From a virus: a stretch of 21,491 bases of DNA. Both the position numbers and the translations under genes were made by a program. A model generated the notes under the pieces. The model made no database searches and was not told where the DNA came from. It was given only the letters and a program-made list of their open reading frames with translations. The stretch is taken from IMG/VR virus record IMGVR_UViG_3300008517_000045, positions 1 through 21,491 of that record. One strand, 5' to 3'. This document shows, in pieces, positions 1-7,007 of this stretch (positions are counted from its first letter, which is position 1; each line of letters begins with the position of its first letter).

Positions 1-1
1 G

Positions 2-67
2 TATTATAATGAAACGGATGAAGTAAAAAAACACCAAATTTTAAAAAGATGGTGGGGAATTAGGTAA
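2..67 (+). CDS. C-terminal tail of an unknown protein (5' truncated)
   Basis: An open frame enters from the left edge and ends at TAA (65-67). It encodes about 21 residues ending in KRWWGIR. The start lies outside the window, so nothing can be said about function. It is followed by a 64-bp gap with a late promoter, so it is probably the last gene of the preceding transcription unit. The frame is supported only by its charged, Trp-rich tail and by the regulatory gap after it. Confidence 0.5.
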   Translation, partial: YYNETDEVKKHQILKRWWGIR

Positions 68-91
68 TAACTATTCAAATTGTTAAATTTT

Positions 92-99
92 TATAAATA
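92..99 (+). promoter_or_regulatory. T4-type late promoter (TATAAATA)
   Basis: TATAAATA followed by TAGAT lies 32 bp before the ATG at 132, in the gap after the upstream gene. The same extended string TATAAATATAGAT occurs at 6964 before the gene at 7008, and TATAAATATAAGT at 8518 before the gene at 8568. In T4, TATAAATA alone defines late promoters read by host polymerase with gp55, gp33 and the sliding clamp. An SD site (AGGGAGA) follows before the ATG. Confidence 0.75.
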
Positions 100-131
100 T
101 AGATGAATAATAATATATTAGGGAGATCATT

Positions 132-626
132 ATGGAACTTAAAATAAATGAATCAAAACTACTTGAATTTAATGCAGTTATTGAAGGGGGAAAAGCTGAT
201 GATCTTTCAGGAACATTTAGAATAAATATTGATAATATTGAGTATGGATTTCCTGTTAGTTTAGAAGATAAAAAAATTAAAGTCAAAATTCCCCCCTTAA
301 AAGACTATGTTAAAGAAGAAAATTTAAGAAATGTCAAAAGTTCTTTTGTCAGATTGGATATTGTAGCAAAGGGAAAGGTATTTACTCCGTGGAAAGAAGA
401 TATCAACATAGAAATTCCCCTTGAAGTCAAAGCAGAAATGACGGACATAAAAGGATTTCTTGAAGAAGCTGATAACATTATTAGGGTTTCTAAAGTAACT
501 GAAGATAAAGCTGTTGTAAAAGAGAAAACTAAAGAAATTGTTATCAGAGATGAAAATAAAAGGAAATCTAAATTTTCCATTATGCTAGAACAGGATAAAG
601 AATGTCCTGAAGGGCAAAAATTCTGA
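132..626 (+). CDS. Phage protein of unknown function, paralogue of the 10184 gene; ends at an in-frame TGA
   Basis: This 164-residue protein starts at ATG 132 with an AGGGAGA site upstream, the first gene after the late promoter. Its body (about residues 1-105) is paralogous to the protein at 10184-10552: both start MEL, share an IPPLK motif near the middle, then a [TI]PW motif. The fold looks all-beta, with alternating hydrophobic strands, and the function is unknown. The C-terminal part is charged and ends ECPEGQKF, then TGA (624-626). The frame continues open for 21 more codons (PVKKKCVPVG...) to TAA at 690-692, which overlaps the ATG of the next gene as TAATG. The full ECPxG(7)KxCV motif recurs intact in the protein at 1927. 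The gene may therefore be recently truncated, miscalled at one base, or recoded; if read through, the product is about 186 residues and ends at 692. Confidence 0.8.
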   Translation: MELKINESKLLEFNAVIEGGKADDLSGTFRINIDNIEYGFPVSLEDKKIKVKIPPLKDYVKEENLRNVKSSFVRLDIVAKGKVFTPWKEDINIEIPLEVKAEMTDIKGFLEEADNIIRVSKVTEDKAVVKEKTKEIVIRDENKRKSKFSIMLEQDKECPEGQKF

Positions 627-642
627 CCTGTTAAAAAGAAAT

Positions 643-659
643 GTGTTCCAGTTGGAACC
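643..659 (+). other. RNA hairpin downstream of an in-frame TGA
   Basis: GTTCC (645-649) pairs perfectly with GGAAC (654-658) across an AGTT loop. G643 can also pair with C659 if U644 is bulged. The hairpin begins 18 nt after the TGA at 624-626 and lies within the conserved continuation of the same frame. A stem with a bulged U and a GU-containing loop downstream of UGA is reminiscent of a bacterial SECIS element, but it is small and could be chance. Confidence 0.35.
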
Positions 660-691
660 GGAAAAAAAGAAAGAAATAGGGGGGATGCATA

Positions 692-970
692 ATGAAAATA
701 TTGGATAAAATTGATGAGCTTTTTGAAGCATCAAGAACTTCAAGATTTAAAGATATGAAGGCACTCAAATCTGCTTTAGATGAGTTGGATGAATTACGTG
801 ATGCTTTGAAAATGGAAATAGATGCTAGGAGTACATTTACTGATATAGAACGTCTTACTTTTCTTGAACATTATACGGTCAGAGCTATGAGAAATGTAAA
901 AGCTTTAGAACCTAAGTTAAAAGCTTTTCAAAGTTCATTAAAAGCAAAAATAGATTTTGTTAAGGGGTAA
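692..970 (+). CDS. Small helical protein with capsid-targeting-like leader (candidate internal head protein)
   Basis: A 92-residue protein. The ATG overlaps the TAA that closes the continued frame of the 132 gene (TAATG), with a GGGGGG site 8 bases upstream. The leader MKILDKIDELFE followed by AS matches leaders of neighbouring genes and ends in L-F-E before Ala. T4 prohead protease cuts after [LI]-x-E, and T4 internal proteins carry similar short amphipathic N-terminal targeting peptides. The rest (residues 20-92) is rich in Leu, Lys, Glu and Asp with heptad-like spacing and is probably a helical bundle or coiled coil. No enzyme motif is visible. The packaged-protein role is inferred from the leader and the operon. 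Confidence 0.85.
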   Translation: MKILDKIDELFEASRTSRFKDMKALKSALDELDELRDALKMEIDARSTFTDIERLTFLEHYTVRAMRNVKALEPKLKAFQSSLKAKIDFVKG

Positions 971-972
971 TA

Positions 973-1566
973 ATGGATTTAGTAAAGAAAATAGATAGTT
1001 TGATAGGTGAAGCTTCTTGGGATGATTCTTGGGAAACTCCTATGAAAAATCTTGGTAAAAATTGGTGGAGTGATGATGGAGTTTCATCTAGAGTTGTGGA
1101 TAGGAATACTCAAGTAGAAGTTATTTGGAAACCGGGTCAAAAACATGTAAAAGTTCAATTTAGGAATATGAAAAATAGAGAATATATAGGTCATGCTATG
1201 GTTCCCACAAGTGGTATGAAGTCAAAGGAATTTTTGAAACATGTTGATAAGGATATGAAAAATATTTGGAAATCAAAGAAAAGAGGAATGAAAGAGGGGA
1301 GGATTAGTCCTTATTTTAATTTTGGTTTGCCAAAAGTTAAAGGTTGGGAACTTGAAGCTGATAATTATGAAATGGATTATTCAAAAGAACTTCCTGATGG
1401 TAGGATACTTCATTTGGTTTTGAATGATATGGATTTTCCTACAGATGGAAGTGCTATTGTTACTTATCCTGAAGGTTCTAAAAGAACAATGCAAACTTCT
1501 TGGGAAGTTAAATCCGAAAAAGATATTCCTAACGTACTAAAGAGAATTGAGAAATGGGGGAAATAA
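973..1566 (+). CDS. Unknown protein with capsid-targeting-like leader (candidate internal head protein)
   Basis: A 197-residue protein starting 2 nt after the previous stop, with AAGGGG as the SD site. Residues 1-13 (MDLVKKIDSLIGE) are the same leader type as at 692 and 2950, ending I-G-E before Ala14. The mature part looks like mixed alpha/beta with many Trp, Lys and Asp residues: strands around residues 45-75 (VEVIWKPG, VKVQF), a helix around 85-105, and a second strand set around 130-180. I recognise no family. It may be made of two related beta-rich halves, which a structure prediction would settle. Position and leader suggest a virion-internal protein. Confidence 0.85.
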   Translation: MDLVKKIDSLIGEASWDDSWETPMKNLGKNWWSDDGVSSRVVDRNTQVEVIWKPGQKHVKVQFRNMKNREYIGHAMVPTSGMKSKEFLKHVDKDMKNIWKSKKRGMKEGRISPYFNFGLPKVKGWELEADNYEMDYSKELPDGRILHLVLNDMDFPTDGSAIVTYPEGSKRTMQTSWEVKSEKDIPNVLKRIEKWGK

Positions 1567-1567
1567 T

Positions 1568-1927
1568 ATGCCAAGTACATTAAATGAATTTTTAGAAAAA
1601 GCATTAAATGAGACAATGAATGAGAAAGATGATTATGGAAACATAAAATCAACGGCAGATTATCTAGTTAAAAAAAGCATAAAAATGTTTGATAGTAAAA
1701 AAGCAGATTCAGTTTATTTATTTCTAGATGATTTGATACTCAAAAAAAAGGGGATTTCACAATTTATAGGAGAATTAGAAAGCTTTTCTAAAGGAAAAAA
1801 GGTTGAATTTGGGAAACAAAGCAGTCTAGGAGCATATATAGGTGCTTTAAAAGATATGGAAAAGGCAGGTATGAAATTTATATCTGCATGGGATAAAGCT
1901 ATGGATCAAGTAGGGTGGTCAAAATAA
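1568..1927 (+). CDS. Small unknown protein, possible internal head protein
   Basis: A 119-residue protein. The start is placed at ATG 1568, one base after the previous stop, because a GGGGGAAA site lies just upstream; an in-frame start at 1547 would lie inside the previous gene. The N-terminus (MPSTLNEFLEKALNE) is amphipathic and contains two L-N-E sites but lacks the K-I-D core of its neighbours. The rest is Lys- and Ser-rich and mostly helical, with no known motif. Its TAA overlaps the next ATG (TAATG), so translation of the two is probably coupled. Confidence 0.8.
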   Translation: MPSTLNEFLEKALNETMNEKDDYGNIKSTADYLVKKSIKMFDSKKADSVYLFLDDLILKKKGISQFIGELESFSKGKKVEFGKQSSLGAYIGALKDMEKAGMKFISAWDKAMDQVGWSK

Positions 1928-2289
1928 TGGATATCTTAGATAAATTAAATTTGATGGTTGATACTACAGTTGTGGGGAATGTAGCTACTAATACTGCTAA
2001 AGGGCATATAGATATTATTGGTGGTGAATGTCCTAAAGGTTATGTCTATGATAAAGTCAAGAAAGTTTGTGTTTCTTCTAAGAATGAATCTTCTGTATCC
2101 GGTATGGTTGCAGGTTCGGGACAGACAAGAATATGGGGAGTTAAGAGAGATTTAATGCCTGATTTGAATAGAAAAGAACCTGTAGAAATAGAAATGGATG
2201 ATCCTACAGATAAAAATATTATAGGAAGAAAAGCATTGAGATTCAATAAGCTAACGGGTGCTTATACTCCTTCTTTATGGAGAGAATAA
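1927..2289 (+). CDS. Unknown virion-type protein with ECPxG...KKxCV motif
   Basis: A 120-residue protein. The ATG at 1927 overlaps the preceding TAA, with an AGGGTGG site. It begins MDILDKLNLMVD, like the neighbouring leaders, but lacks the acidic [LI]-x-E end. Residues about 36-51 hold ECPKGYVYDKVKKVCV, a two-Cys motif also present, interrupted by TGA, at the end of the first gene (132). The C-terminal half (RDLMPDLN through TPSLWRE) is polar with no known domain. The two cysteines could bridge or bind metal, but that is a guess. The stop is again a TAATG overlap with the next gene. Confidence 0.82.
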   Translation: MDILDKLNLMVDTTVVGNVATNTAKGHIDIIGGECPKGYVYDKVKKVCVSSKNESSVSGMVAGSGQTRIWGVKRDLMPDLNRKEPVEIEMDDPTDKNIIGRKALRFNKLTGAYTPSLWRE

Positions 2290-2948
2290 TGGATAAAGTA
2301 GATAAATATCTGAATGAAGAAAAGACTAGTATGGATATCTTGGACAAGATAGAAATTGAAACTCTTATTCGTGAGACCAAAGAATTTCTTGATGATGATG
2401 AGCTAAATGAAAAAGCAATTGAAGCAGCAGGTTGGGGAAAATCTTCAGTTGAAAAATTTGGTGAAACTATAGGTCATAGTCCAAATAAACATGGATTTTT
2501 TGATGCATGTGTAAGTAGGATGAAAGGCAAATCTGGTTGGGATAAAGAGAAAGCTAATGGATTTTGTGCAAGGCTTATTGATACTGCAAAAGGGACTACG
2601 AAATGGAGAAATGAAGAAAATTACTTGGGTGAAGCAAAATCACATAAAGCAATTGAAAATAGAGTTAAAAAATTAAATGCCTATATAGATAGAGCTAACA
2701 AAGATGATGTGTTAGCTATTGAACCTGATTCTACATGGGAAGAACCATATGAATTTAAACCAATTCAAATAAAAGGCAACTTCATTTATTTTGAATGGAC
2801 TGAACCATATAAAAAGAATAAAAAAAATAAAGAGAGATTTAATTTAAATAATGAAGACCATGAAGATGATATAAAGTATCAATTGAATTGGGTATTAAAG
2901 GCATTGAAAAAAGGGTATAAAGAAGACGGTAAAACATTTGGGAAATAA
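2289..2948 (+). CDS. Putative internal head polyprotein with tandem leaders and several protease-like sites
   Basis: A 219-residue protein. The ATG at 2289 overlaps the preceding TAA. Three candidate [LI]-x-E sites are visible: L8-N-E10 at the end of the first leader (MDKVDKYLNE), I27-R-E29 after a second leader-like stretch beginning at Met15 (MDILDKIEIE), and L113-G-E115 before Ala116 in the middle. Residues about 65-108 contain a Cys/Trp module (FFDACVSRMKG, then FCARLIDTAKG, then TTKWR) that I associate with small phage proteins of unknown role. Residues 116-219 are a separate Lys-rich alpha/beta unit. If the prohead protease acts on these sites, the product would be split into two mature proteins. 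An alternative start at 2331 (Met15) cannot be excluded. Confidence 0.82.
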   Translation: MDKVDKYLNEEKTSMDILDKIEIETLIRETKEFLDDDELNEKAIEAAGWGKSSVEKFGETIGHSPNKHGFFDACVSRMKGKSGWDKEKANGFCARLIDTAKGTTKWRNEENYLGEAKSHKAIENRVKKLNAYIDRANKDDVLAIEPDSTWEEPYEFKPIQIKGNFIYFEWTEPYKKNKKNKERFNLNNEDHEDDIKYQLNWVLKALKKGYKEDGKTFGK

Positions 2949-2949
2949 A

Positions 2950-3246
2950 ATGTCAATTTTAGAAAATATAGACAAATATTTAGGTGAAGCTACTTTTACA
3001 AAGTTAAGACTAAAAAGGGATTATCCGGGTAGTTACTCTGCTGTTATAGGACGAATACGTGTTAGTGTATATCAAGCTGAAAGCAAACAATATTGGTCTT
3101 CAACAGTAGAGATAGGTACATATGGTGATGATGATTATAGTGAGGAAATAATACAGGGTTCGACAAAAGCAGAAGTTGTGAAATATATAGAAAAACACAT
3201 AAAAAATAATTTAGATGTAATCAATCGAAAACCTAAGAGATATTAA
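2950..3246 (+). CDS. Small beta-rich protein with capsid-targeting-like leader
   Basis: A 98-residue protein. The start is set at ATG 2950, one base after the previous stop; the in-frame start at 2938 would lie inside the previous gene. Residues 1-13 (MSILENIDKYLGE) are the clearest member of the leader family, ending L-G-E before Ala14. The mature region alternates strand-like segments (SAVIGRIRVSVYQAE, WSSTVEIGTYG) and ends with a helix (residues about 70-90), so a small alpha/beta domain is likely. No family is recognised. Internal head protein is inferred only from the leader and the operon. Confidence 0.85.
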   Translation: MSILENIDKYLGEATFTKLRLKRDYPGSYSAVIGRIRVSVYQAESKQYWSSTVEIGTYGDDDYSEEIIQGSTKAEVVKYIEKHIKNNLDVINRKPKRY

Positions 3247-3777
3247 ATGAAAAAAAGAAAAGGAAGACTAAATTTATTGGAAGCTCTTTTGTTTTTGGAA
3301 GCTACTGTTAGTAGAGGATATCCTGATGATGGTACGGGTATAGCAGGTGATGATGATCGTCCACCTGGAAATATCGTATATGGAGAGAAGTATAAAAAAG
3401 TTCCTTTTTTCAATAAATTAACAGACTATCAAAAAAGGTGGGGTGTTGATTTAAGTGATTGGTCATGGGATGAGTTTGAACATTCAGGGGGAATGGAAGA
3501 TTTTGATAACTACAGTAATACTTTGGATAGCATGAGAGATTTATTTCCAAAGGAGACATGGAATAGAGTTTGGAATAGAATGAAAAATGTTCCAGATGCT
3601 TTGGTTACGAAAAGATTTAAGCAAGCAGGACAACCTTGGAGAAAAGGTGGTGAAGATCAACTAGGTGTAGATAAAGAGACTCATGTGGATGTGGATGTAG
3701 ATAAGGGGGGTTCTTTCAAAGATGCTGATGTAAAGGATGAGTCTTTGTTAGCTAAAATTGACAATATTATATTGTAA
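3247..3777 (+). CDS. Unknown acidic protein with LLEA leader, last of the leader-bearing run
   Basis: A 176-residue protein starting directly after the previous TAA (3244-3246). The N-terminus is basic then hydrophobic (MKKRKGRLNLLEALLFLEA) with L-L-E before Ala13 and a second E-A step at residues 18-19, so it may be cleaved like its neighbours. After that it has an Asp/Gly/Pro-rich stretch (residues 22-40), a Trp-rich core (WGVDLSDWSWDEF, ETWNRVWNRMKN) and an acidic C-terminus. The last residues, SLLAKIDNIIL, resemble the leader core LDKIDxLL but sit at the wrong end. No enzymatic motif is seen. Confidence 0.82.
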   Translation: MKKRKGRLNLLEALLFLEATVSRGYPDDGTGIAGDDDRPPGNIVYGEKYKKVPFFNKLTDYQKRWGVDLSDWSWDEFEHSGGMEDFDNYSNTLDSMRDLFPKETWNRVWNRMKNVPDALVTKRFKQAGQPWRKGGEDQLGVDKETHVDVDVDKGGSFKDADVKDESLLAKIDNIIL

Positions 3778-3931
3778 CAAATGTAGTGAATATTATGAAG
3801 ATATGAAGTACTGTACTAAATGGAAATTATTATCCTTTACACCTGAATTCAAACTGATTGATATAATTGAGAAAAAATGTTTTAGGAATAAATACCTTCT
3901 CACAAAGGAGAAAATATGTCAAATCAATTAG
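3758..3931 (+). CDS. Possible small Cys-rich (zinc finger-like) protein, TTG start
   Basis: The 138 bp between the genes at 3247 and 3916 contain an open frame with coding-like composition: YCNKCSEYYEDMKYC, then KLLSFTPEF, then a further Cys in EKKCFRNKY, ending at TAG 3929-3931. Three closely spaced Cys (C-x2-C-x10-C) suggest a metal site. The only upstream start is TTG at 3758, overlapping the previous gene by 20 bp without a good SD site; an ATG at about 3803 would omit the first two Cys. It overlaps the next gene by 16 bp. It is followed by another Cys-cluster protein at 4281. This may be a real 57-residue protein or a decayed fragment. Confidence 0.4.
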   Translation: MTILYCNKCSEYYEDMKYCTKWKLLSFTPEFKLIDIIEKKCFRNKYLLTKEKICQIN

Positions 3932-4281
3932 AAGTATTTAGAATGAGATTGGAGCAATTAAAAGAACAAGGGGTAGATATTGATCCAGACAAAATAACAG
4001 AAGAAATATTAAATCCACCGATACCTGAAGATTTAGGGGAAAAAGAAAAAGAACAAAAATTATTTGATTTGACTTTAAGTAAAGTAATTGAGCTTGTAAC
4101 TGATTTTAATGAGCACTATAAACCAAAAGGAAGAAAGCTGAAAGTTATAATAAGAATTGAAAAAGAAAATTCTGCTGATGGTTATGGTGAAAAATTTGTT
4201 TATAGTGAAGATATGGAAGTAATTTCTATGATTGAGATTGGAACAAAGGGAAAGTATGAGAAAGTGTTAGAGGAAAAATAA
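3916..4281 (+). CDS. Small acidic hypothetical protein
   Basis: A 121-residue protein with a strong AAGGAG site six bases before ATG 3916. Residues 1-60 are helical and charged (LEVFRMRLEQLKEQG, then an acidic Pro-rich loop). Residues 60-121 include a predicted beta segment (KLKVIIRIEKEN) and end in a Lys/Glu-rich tail. No known domain is visible. Its TAA overlaps the next ATG as TAATG, suggesting translational coupling with the Cys-cluster protein. The function is unknown. Confidence 0.8.
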   Translation: MSNQLEVFRMRLEQLKEQGVDIDPDKITEEILNPPIPEDLGEKEKEQKLFDLTLSKVIELVTDFNEHYKPKGRKLKVIIRIEKENSADGYGEKFVYSEDMEVISMIEIGTKGKYEKVLEEK

Positions 4282-4721
4282 TGCAATGTGATGGATGTAC
4301 TTTGTGCTGTAAGTTATTGCCTGTTCCTTGGATGGATTCTAAAGCAGGTGAATATTGCAAAGAATGTGATATTGATATTGGGTGTAAGATATATGCTCCT
4401 AAAGAATGTTTAAGTTTTAAGTGTGCATATAATCAGATGGAAAAATGTCATATTGATTTAAGACCTGATAATTGTGGTGTAGTATTTGAAAGAATCGGTG
4501 ATGATATTTTTATTGGAACTACTGATTCAAATTTAAAAAAATTAAAAGATGTTGTTACTGGTCAAATTATGTCATTTGTTAAAGAAGGGTTTTCAGTAAT
4601 TTTATTTAATAAAAAAATTCCTGTTCCTTACATATTTCCATCTAATTGTACAAAAGAAGAAGTATGGAATAAATATAATTTGGAGTTAGAAAAAAATGGC
4701 AGAACCTTGGTACACAACTGA
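4281..4721 (+). CDS. YkgJ-like cysteine cluster protein
   Basis: A 146-residue protein opening with MQCDGCTLCCKLL, followed by EYCKECDIDIGCKIY, PKECLSFKC and RPDNCG. This pattern (CxxCxxCC, then GCxIY, then ECxxFxC and RPxxC) matches the YkgJ/UPF0153 family of proteins proposed to bind zinc or an Fe-S cluster; their biochemical role is not established. The C-terminal 60 residues form a separate strand/helix region (ISFVKEGFSVILF-type). The ATG overlaps the preceding stop (TAATG), and the 3' end overlaps the next gene by 26 bp. In phages such proteins are usually unassigned; a role in metal or redox modification of a virion protein would be speculation. Confidence 0.85.
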   Translation: MQCDGCTLCCKLLPVPWMDSKAGEYCKECDIDIGCKIYAPKECLSFKCAYNQMEKCHIDLRPDNCGVVFERIGDDIFIGTTDSNLKKLKDVVTGQIMSFVKEGFSVILFNKKIPVPYIFPSNCTKEEVWNKYNLELEKNGRTLVHN

Positions 4722-6897
4722 TTTACAAACTATTAACCTTGCTCAAGATACGGGAAGTTGGGATGAATTAGATGATTGGGCAGGTGGTGGTACAATCTAT
4801 ACTGATGAAACTGATTACTATATTCAAGGTGGTAATTGTAGTTCACAATTAGCTACTAAAACTGGTGCTCAAGATGAAACATCTTTAATAGTAGATTATG
4901 GTTCTGATTTAAGTGCTTCATTTACTTCAGGTATATGTGTCTTTATGTGGCATGTGTTTTTACCTGCTAATGCTCTTGATACATTTGCTAATGGGGGAAC
5001 AAGATTAATAGTTGCTGCTGATGTAACTGAATTTGATGCATGGAAAACTGGTGGTAAAGATTTTGGTAGAAATCCTTATGGTGGTTGGCAGAATGTAGCT
5101 GTTGACCCTACTTTTCCACCTGATTATCAAGATGATGGTGCTGTTGGTAATGGTGGAGTTTATAGATGGTTTGGTGGTGGTGTATATCTTCTTGCAGCAA
5201 TTGGTAAAGGTGCTCCACATGGAGTAGATGCTATTAGATATGGCAGAGGGAATATTATAGTTTCTGAAGGAACAGTAAGTACACCATGTAATTTTATTCA
5301 AATGGCACAAAAGAATGACGATCCTGATTTAAGATGGGGGTTGTTTCAGGAACAAGCTGGAATTTATCTATGGAAAGGTTTAATGACTATCGGTACTGCT
5401 ACAAGTGCTGCATATTTTGATGATGAGAATATTAATATAACCATAGATGATACACCAAGAACATATCCTGATTTTAATAAAATTGAAATTAGGAATTCAA
5501 GTTCTAATGTTTATTGGACTAATATCAATTTTGCTGCTGTAAATGCTGCTGGATTATCTGTAGGTAGACTTGTAGTTGTAAATAATGCTACTTTTATTCT
5601 AAATGGTTGTTCATTTACTGATATGAATGAATTAACATTTCAGTCTAATAGTGATATTAATGGTACTACTTTTAGAAGATGTGATTTGGTTACTCAAGGT
5701 GGTGCTCCATTTGATGGATGTTCTTTTTCTGTTCCATCTTCTGCTGTTGGATTACTTGTAAACAGTAATTTAGAAACTATTACTAATTGTGATTTTATTA
5801 GTGATGGAACGGGACATGCTATTGAGTTAACAGCTTCAGGAGATGGTGGTTTAACATTTGATGGTAATACATTTTCACAATATGCTTCGGCTGATGGAAG
5901 TACAGGAAATGAAGCTTTATATAATAATTCAGGTGGGAATATAACTATAAATCTTCAAAATACCACAAGTATTCCATCAATAAGAAATGGAGTAGGGTCT
6001 AATACTTCAGTACAACTTGCAGTTACTTTGACATTATCAGGTATAGTTTCAGGTTCAGAAGTTAGAATTCAAACGGCAAGGGGAATAAATCCATCAGGAG
6101 CAGAACTATTTCATGTTGAGACTACAACAGGGGCAGATGTTGAATGGACATATAATTTTAGTGATTTTGGAGCAGAGTATTTAATTGATATTATTATGCA
6201 TCATGTTGAATATACTCATTTGAGAATAGATGATCTTGAGTTACCTGATGCAAATTCAACTATTCCTATACAGCAATCAGGTGATAGATGGTATGCAAAT
6301 CCAATTATAACTAAGACTGAAACATTTGGGAAAAGACCTACTGATACATGGCAAACGTGGGTAGATTCTTATATGGATTCAGATAATCCTACTCTAAAGT
6401 ATAATACAGAGGAAAGTTTACTTACTTATCTTTCTGTAGATATTCCAATTTTTAGTCCTAAGATTGGGGATTCTATCATTCCAAGTTTTTCTACTGTAAA
6501 TTCAGCTAAGATTTGGTTATATATATATGCTAATGATCAAACAGGATCAGAAGGTGCTGCTGCTAAATTGCTTAGAAGGAATTGGGTAACTACTGAAGTA
6601 ACTTGGAATGAATGGAGTAATGGAAATGCTTGGACAACGGGTGGGGGTACTGATACTACTGATGATATATATGGAAGTTCAGGTGATATAACTATTGTTG
6701 GAGCAGGTCAAACAGGATGGGTAAGTTGGACTGTTACAGATGATATTCAAGATTGGCTAGATGGAACATATCCAAATCTTTATGGATGGTTAATAATTGG
6801 TGGTGGTATAGGTGGGTTGGGATGGGAAGCTAGGTCTAGTAATTATTTAGCAAATACATCTTTGAGACCTTATCTTTCAATTAATTGGACTCAATAA
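4696..6897 (+). CDS. Large virion surface/tail protein with beta-helix-like region and C-terminal DNRLRE/CBM96-like domain
   Basis: A 733-residue protein starting at ATG 4696 with GGAG ten bases upstream, overlapping the previous gene by 26 bp. The composition is rich in Gly, Asn, Thr, Ser and Asp, typical of phage adhesins. Residues about 1-230 look like a beta-sandwich, lectin-like module. Residues about 245-430 show repeated short turns (NCSFTDMNEL, TNCDFISD, FDGNTFSQ) as in right-handed beta-helices. The C-terminal about 170 residues contain the hallmark DNRLRE-type pattern: SAKIWLYI, WVTTEVTWNEW, GWVSWTVTDDIQDWL, GWLII, and RPYLSINW. That domain is linked to carbohydrate binding in secreted bacterial and archaeal proteins. 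The likely role is a tail or capsid fibre contacting host glycans. No catalytic residues can be assigned. Confidence 0.85.
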   Translation: MAEPWYTTDLQTINLAQDTGSWDELDDWAGGGTIYTDETDYYIQGGNCSSQLATKTGAQDETSLIVDYGSDLSASFTSGICVFMWHVFLPANALDTFANGGTRLIVAADVTEFDAWKTGGKDFGRNPYGGWQNVAVDPTFPPDYQDDGAVGNGGVYRWFGGGVYLLAAIGKGAPHGVDAIRYGRGNIIVSEGTVSTPCNFIQMAQKNDDPDLRWGLFQEQAGIYLWKGLMTIGTATSAAYFDDENINITIDDTPRTYPDFNKIEIRNSSSNVYWTNINFAAVNAAGLSVGRLVVVNNATFILNGCSFTDMNELTFQSNSDINGTTFRRCDLVTQGGAPFDGCSFSVPSSAVGLLVNSNLETITNCDFISDGTGHAIELTASGDGGLTFDGNTFSQYASADGSTGNEALYNNSGGNITINLQNTTSIPSIRNGVGSNTSVQLAVTLTLSGIVSGSEVRIQTARGINPSGAELFHVETTTGADVEWTYNFSDFGAEYLIDIIMHHVEYTHLRIDDLELPDANSTIPIQQSGDRWYANPIITKTETFGKRPTDTWQTWVDSYMDSDNPTLKYNTEESLLTYLSVDIPIFSPKIGDSIIPSFSTVNSAKIWLYIYANDQTGSEGAAAKLLRRNWVTTEVTWNEWSNGNAWTTGGGTDTTDDIYGSSGDITIVGAGQTGWVSWTVTDDIQDWLDGTYPNLYGWLIIGGGIGGLGWEARSSNYLANTSLRPYLSINWTQ

Positions 6898-6963
6898 ATA
6901 AAACTAAAACCCCTAAATTGTAAATTTTTTATAAGATCATTTGTGAAAAAAGGGAAAATTAAA

Positions 6964-6971
6964 TATAAATA
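6964..6971 (+). promoter_or_regulatory. T4-type late promoter (TATAAATA)
   Basis: TATAAATA extended by TAGAT lies in the 110-bp gap before ATG 7008, with a strong SD (TTTAGGAGG) in between. The extended string is the same as at 92-104. A dedicated promoter fits with the 460-residue product being highly expressed. The rest of the gap shows no clear terminator. Confidence 0.75.
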
Positions 6972-7007
6972 TAGATAAGAATTATTTATATTTAGGAGGA
7001 TTAAAAA

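Noticed and set aside
3887-3894. AATAAATA before the gene at 3916, one mismatch from the late promoter octamer
   Set aside because: It lacks the TATAGAT-type extension and the first T; single mismatches are expected by chance in this AT-rich DNA.
5005-5310. Minus-strand open frame inside the large tail protein gene
   Set aside because: Low-complexity Ser/Thr/Ile composition, mirror of Gly/Asn codons on the coding strand, with no SD; it is a shadow of the real gene.
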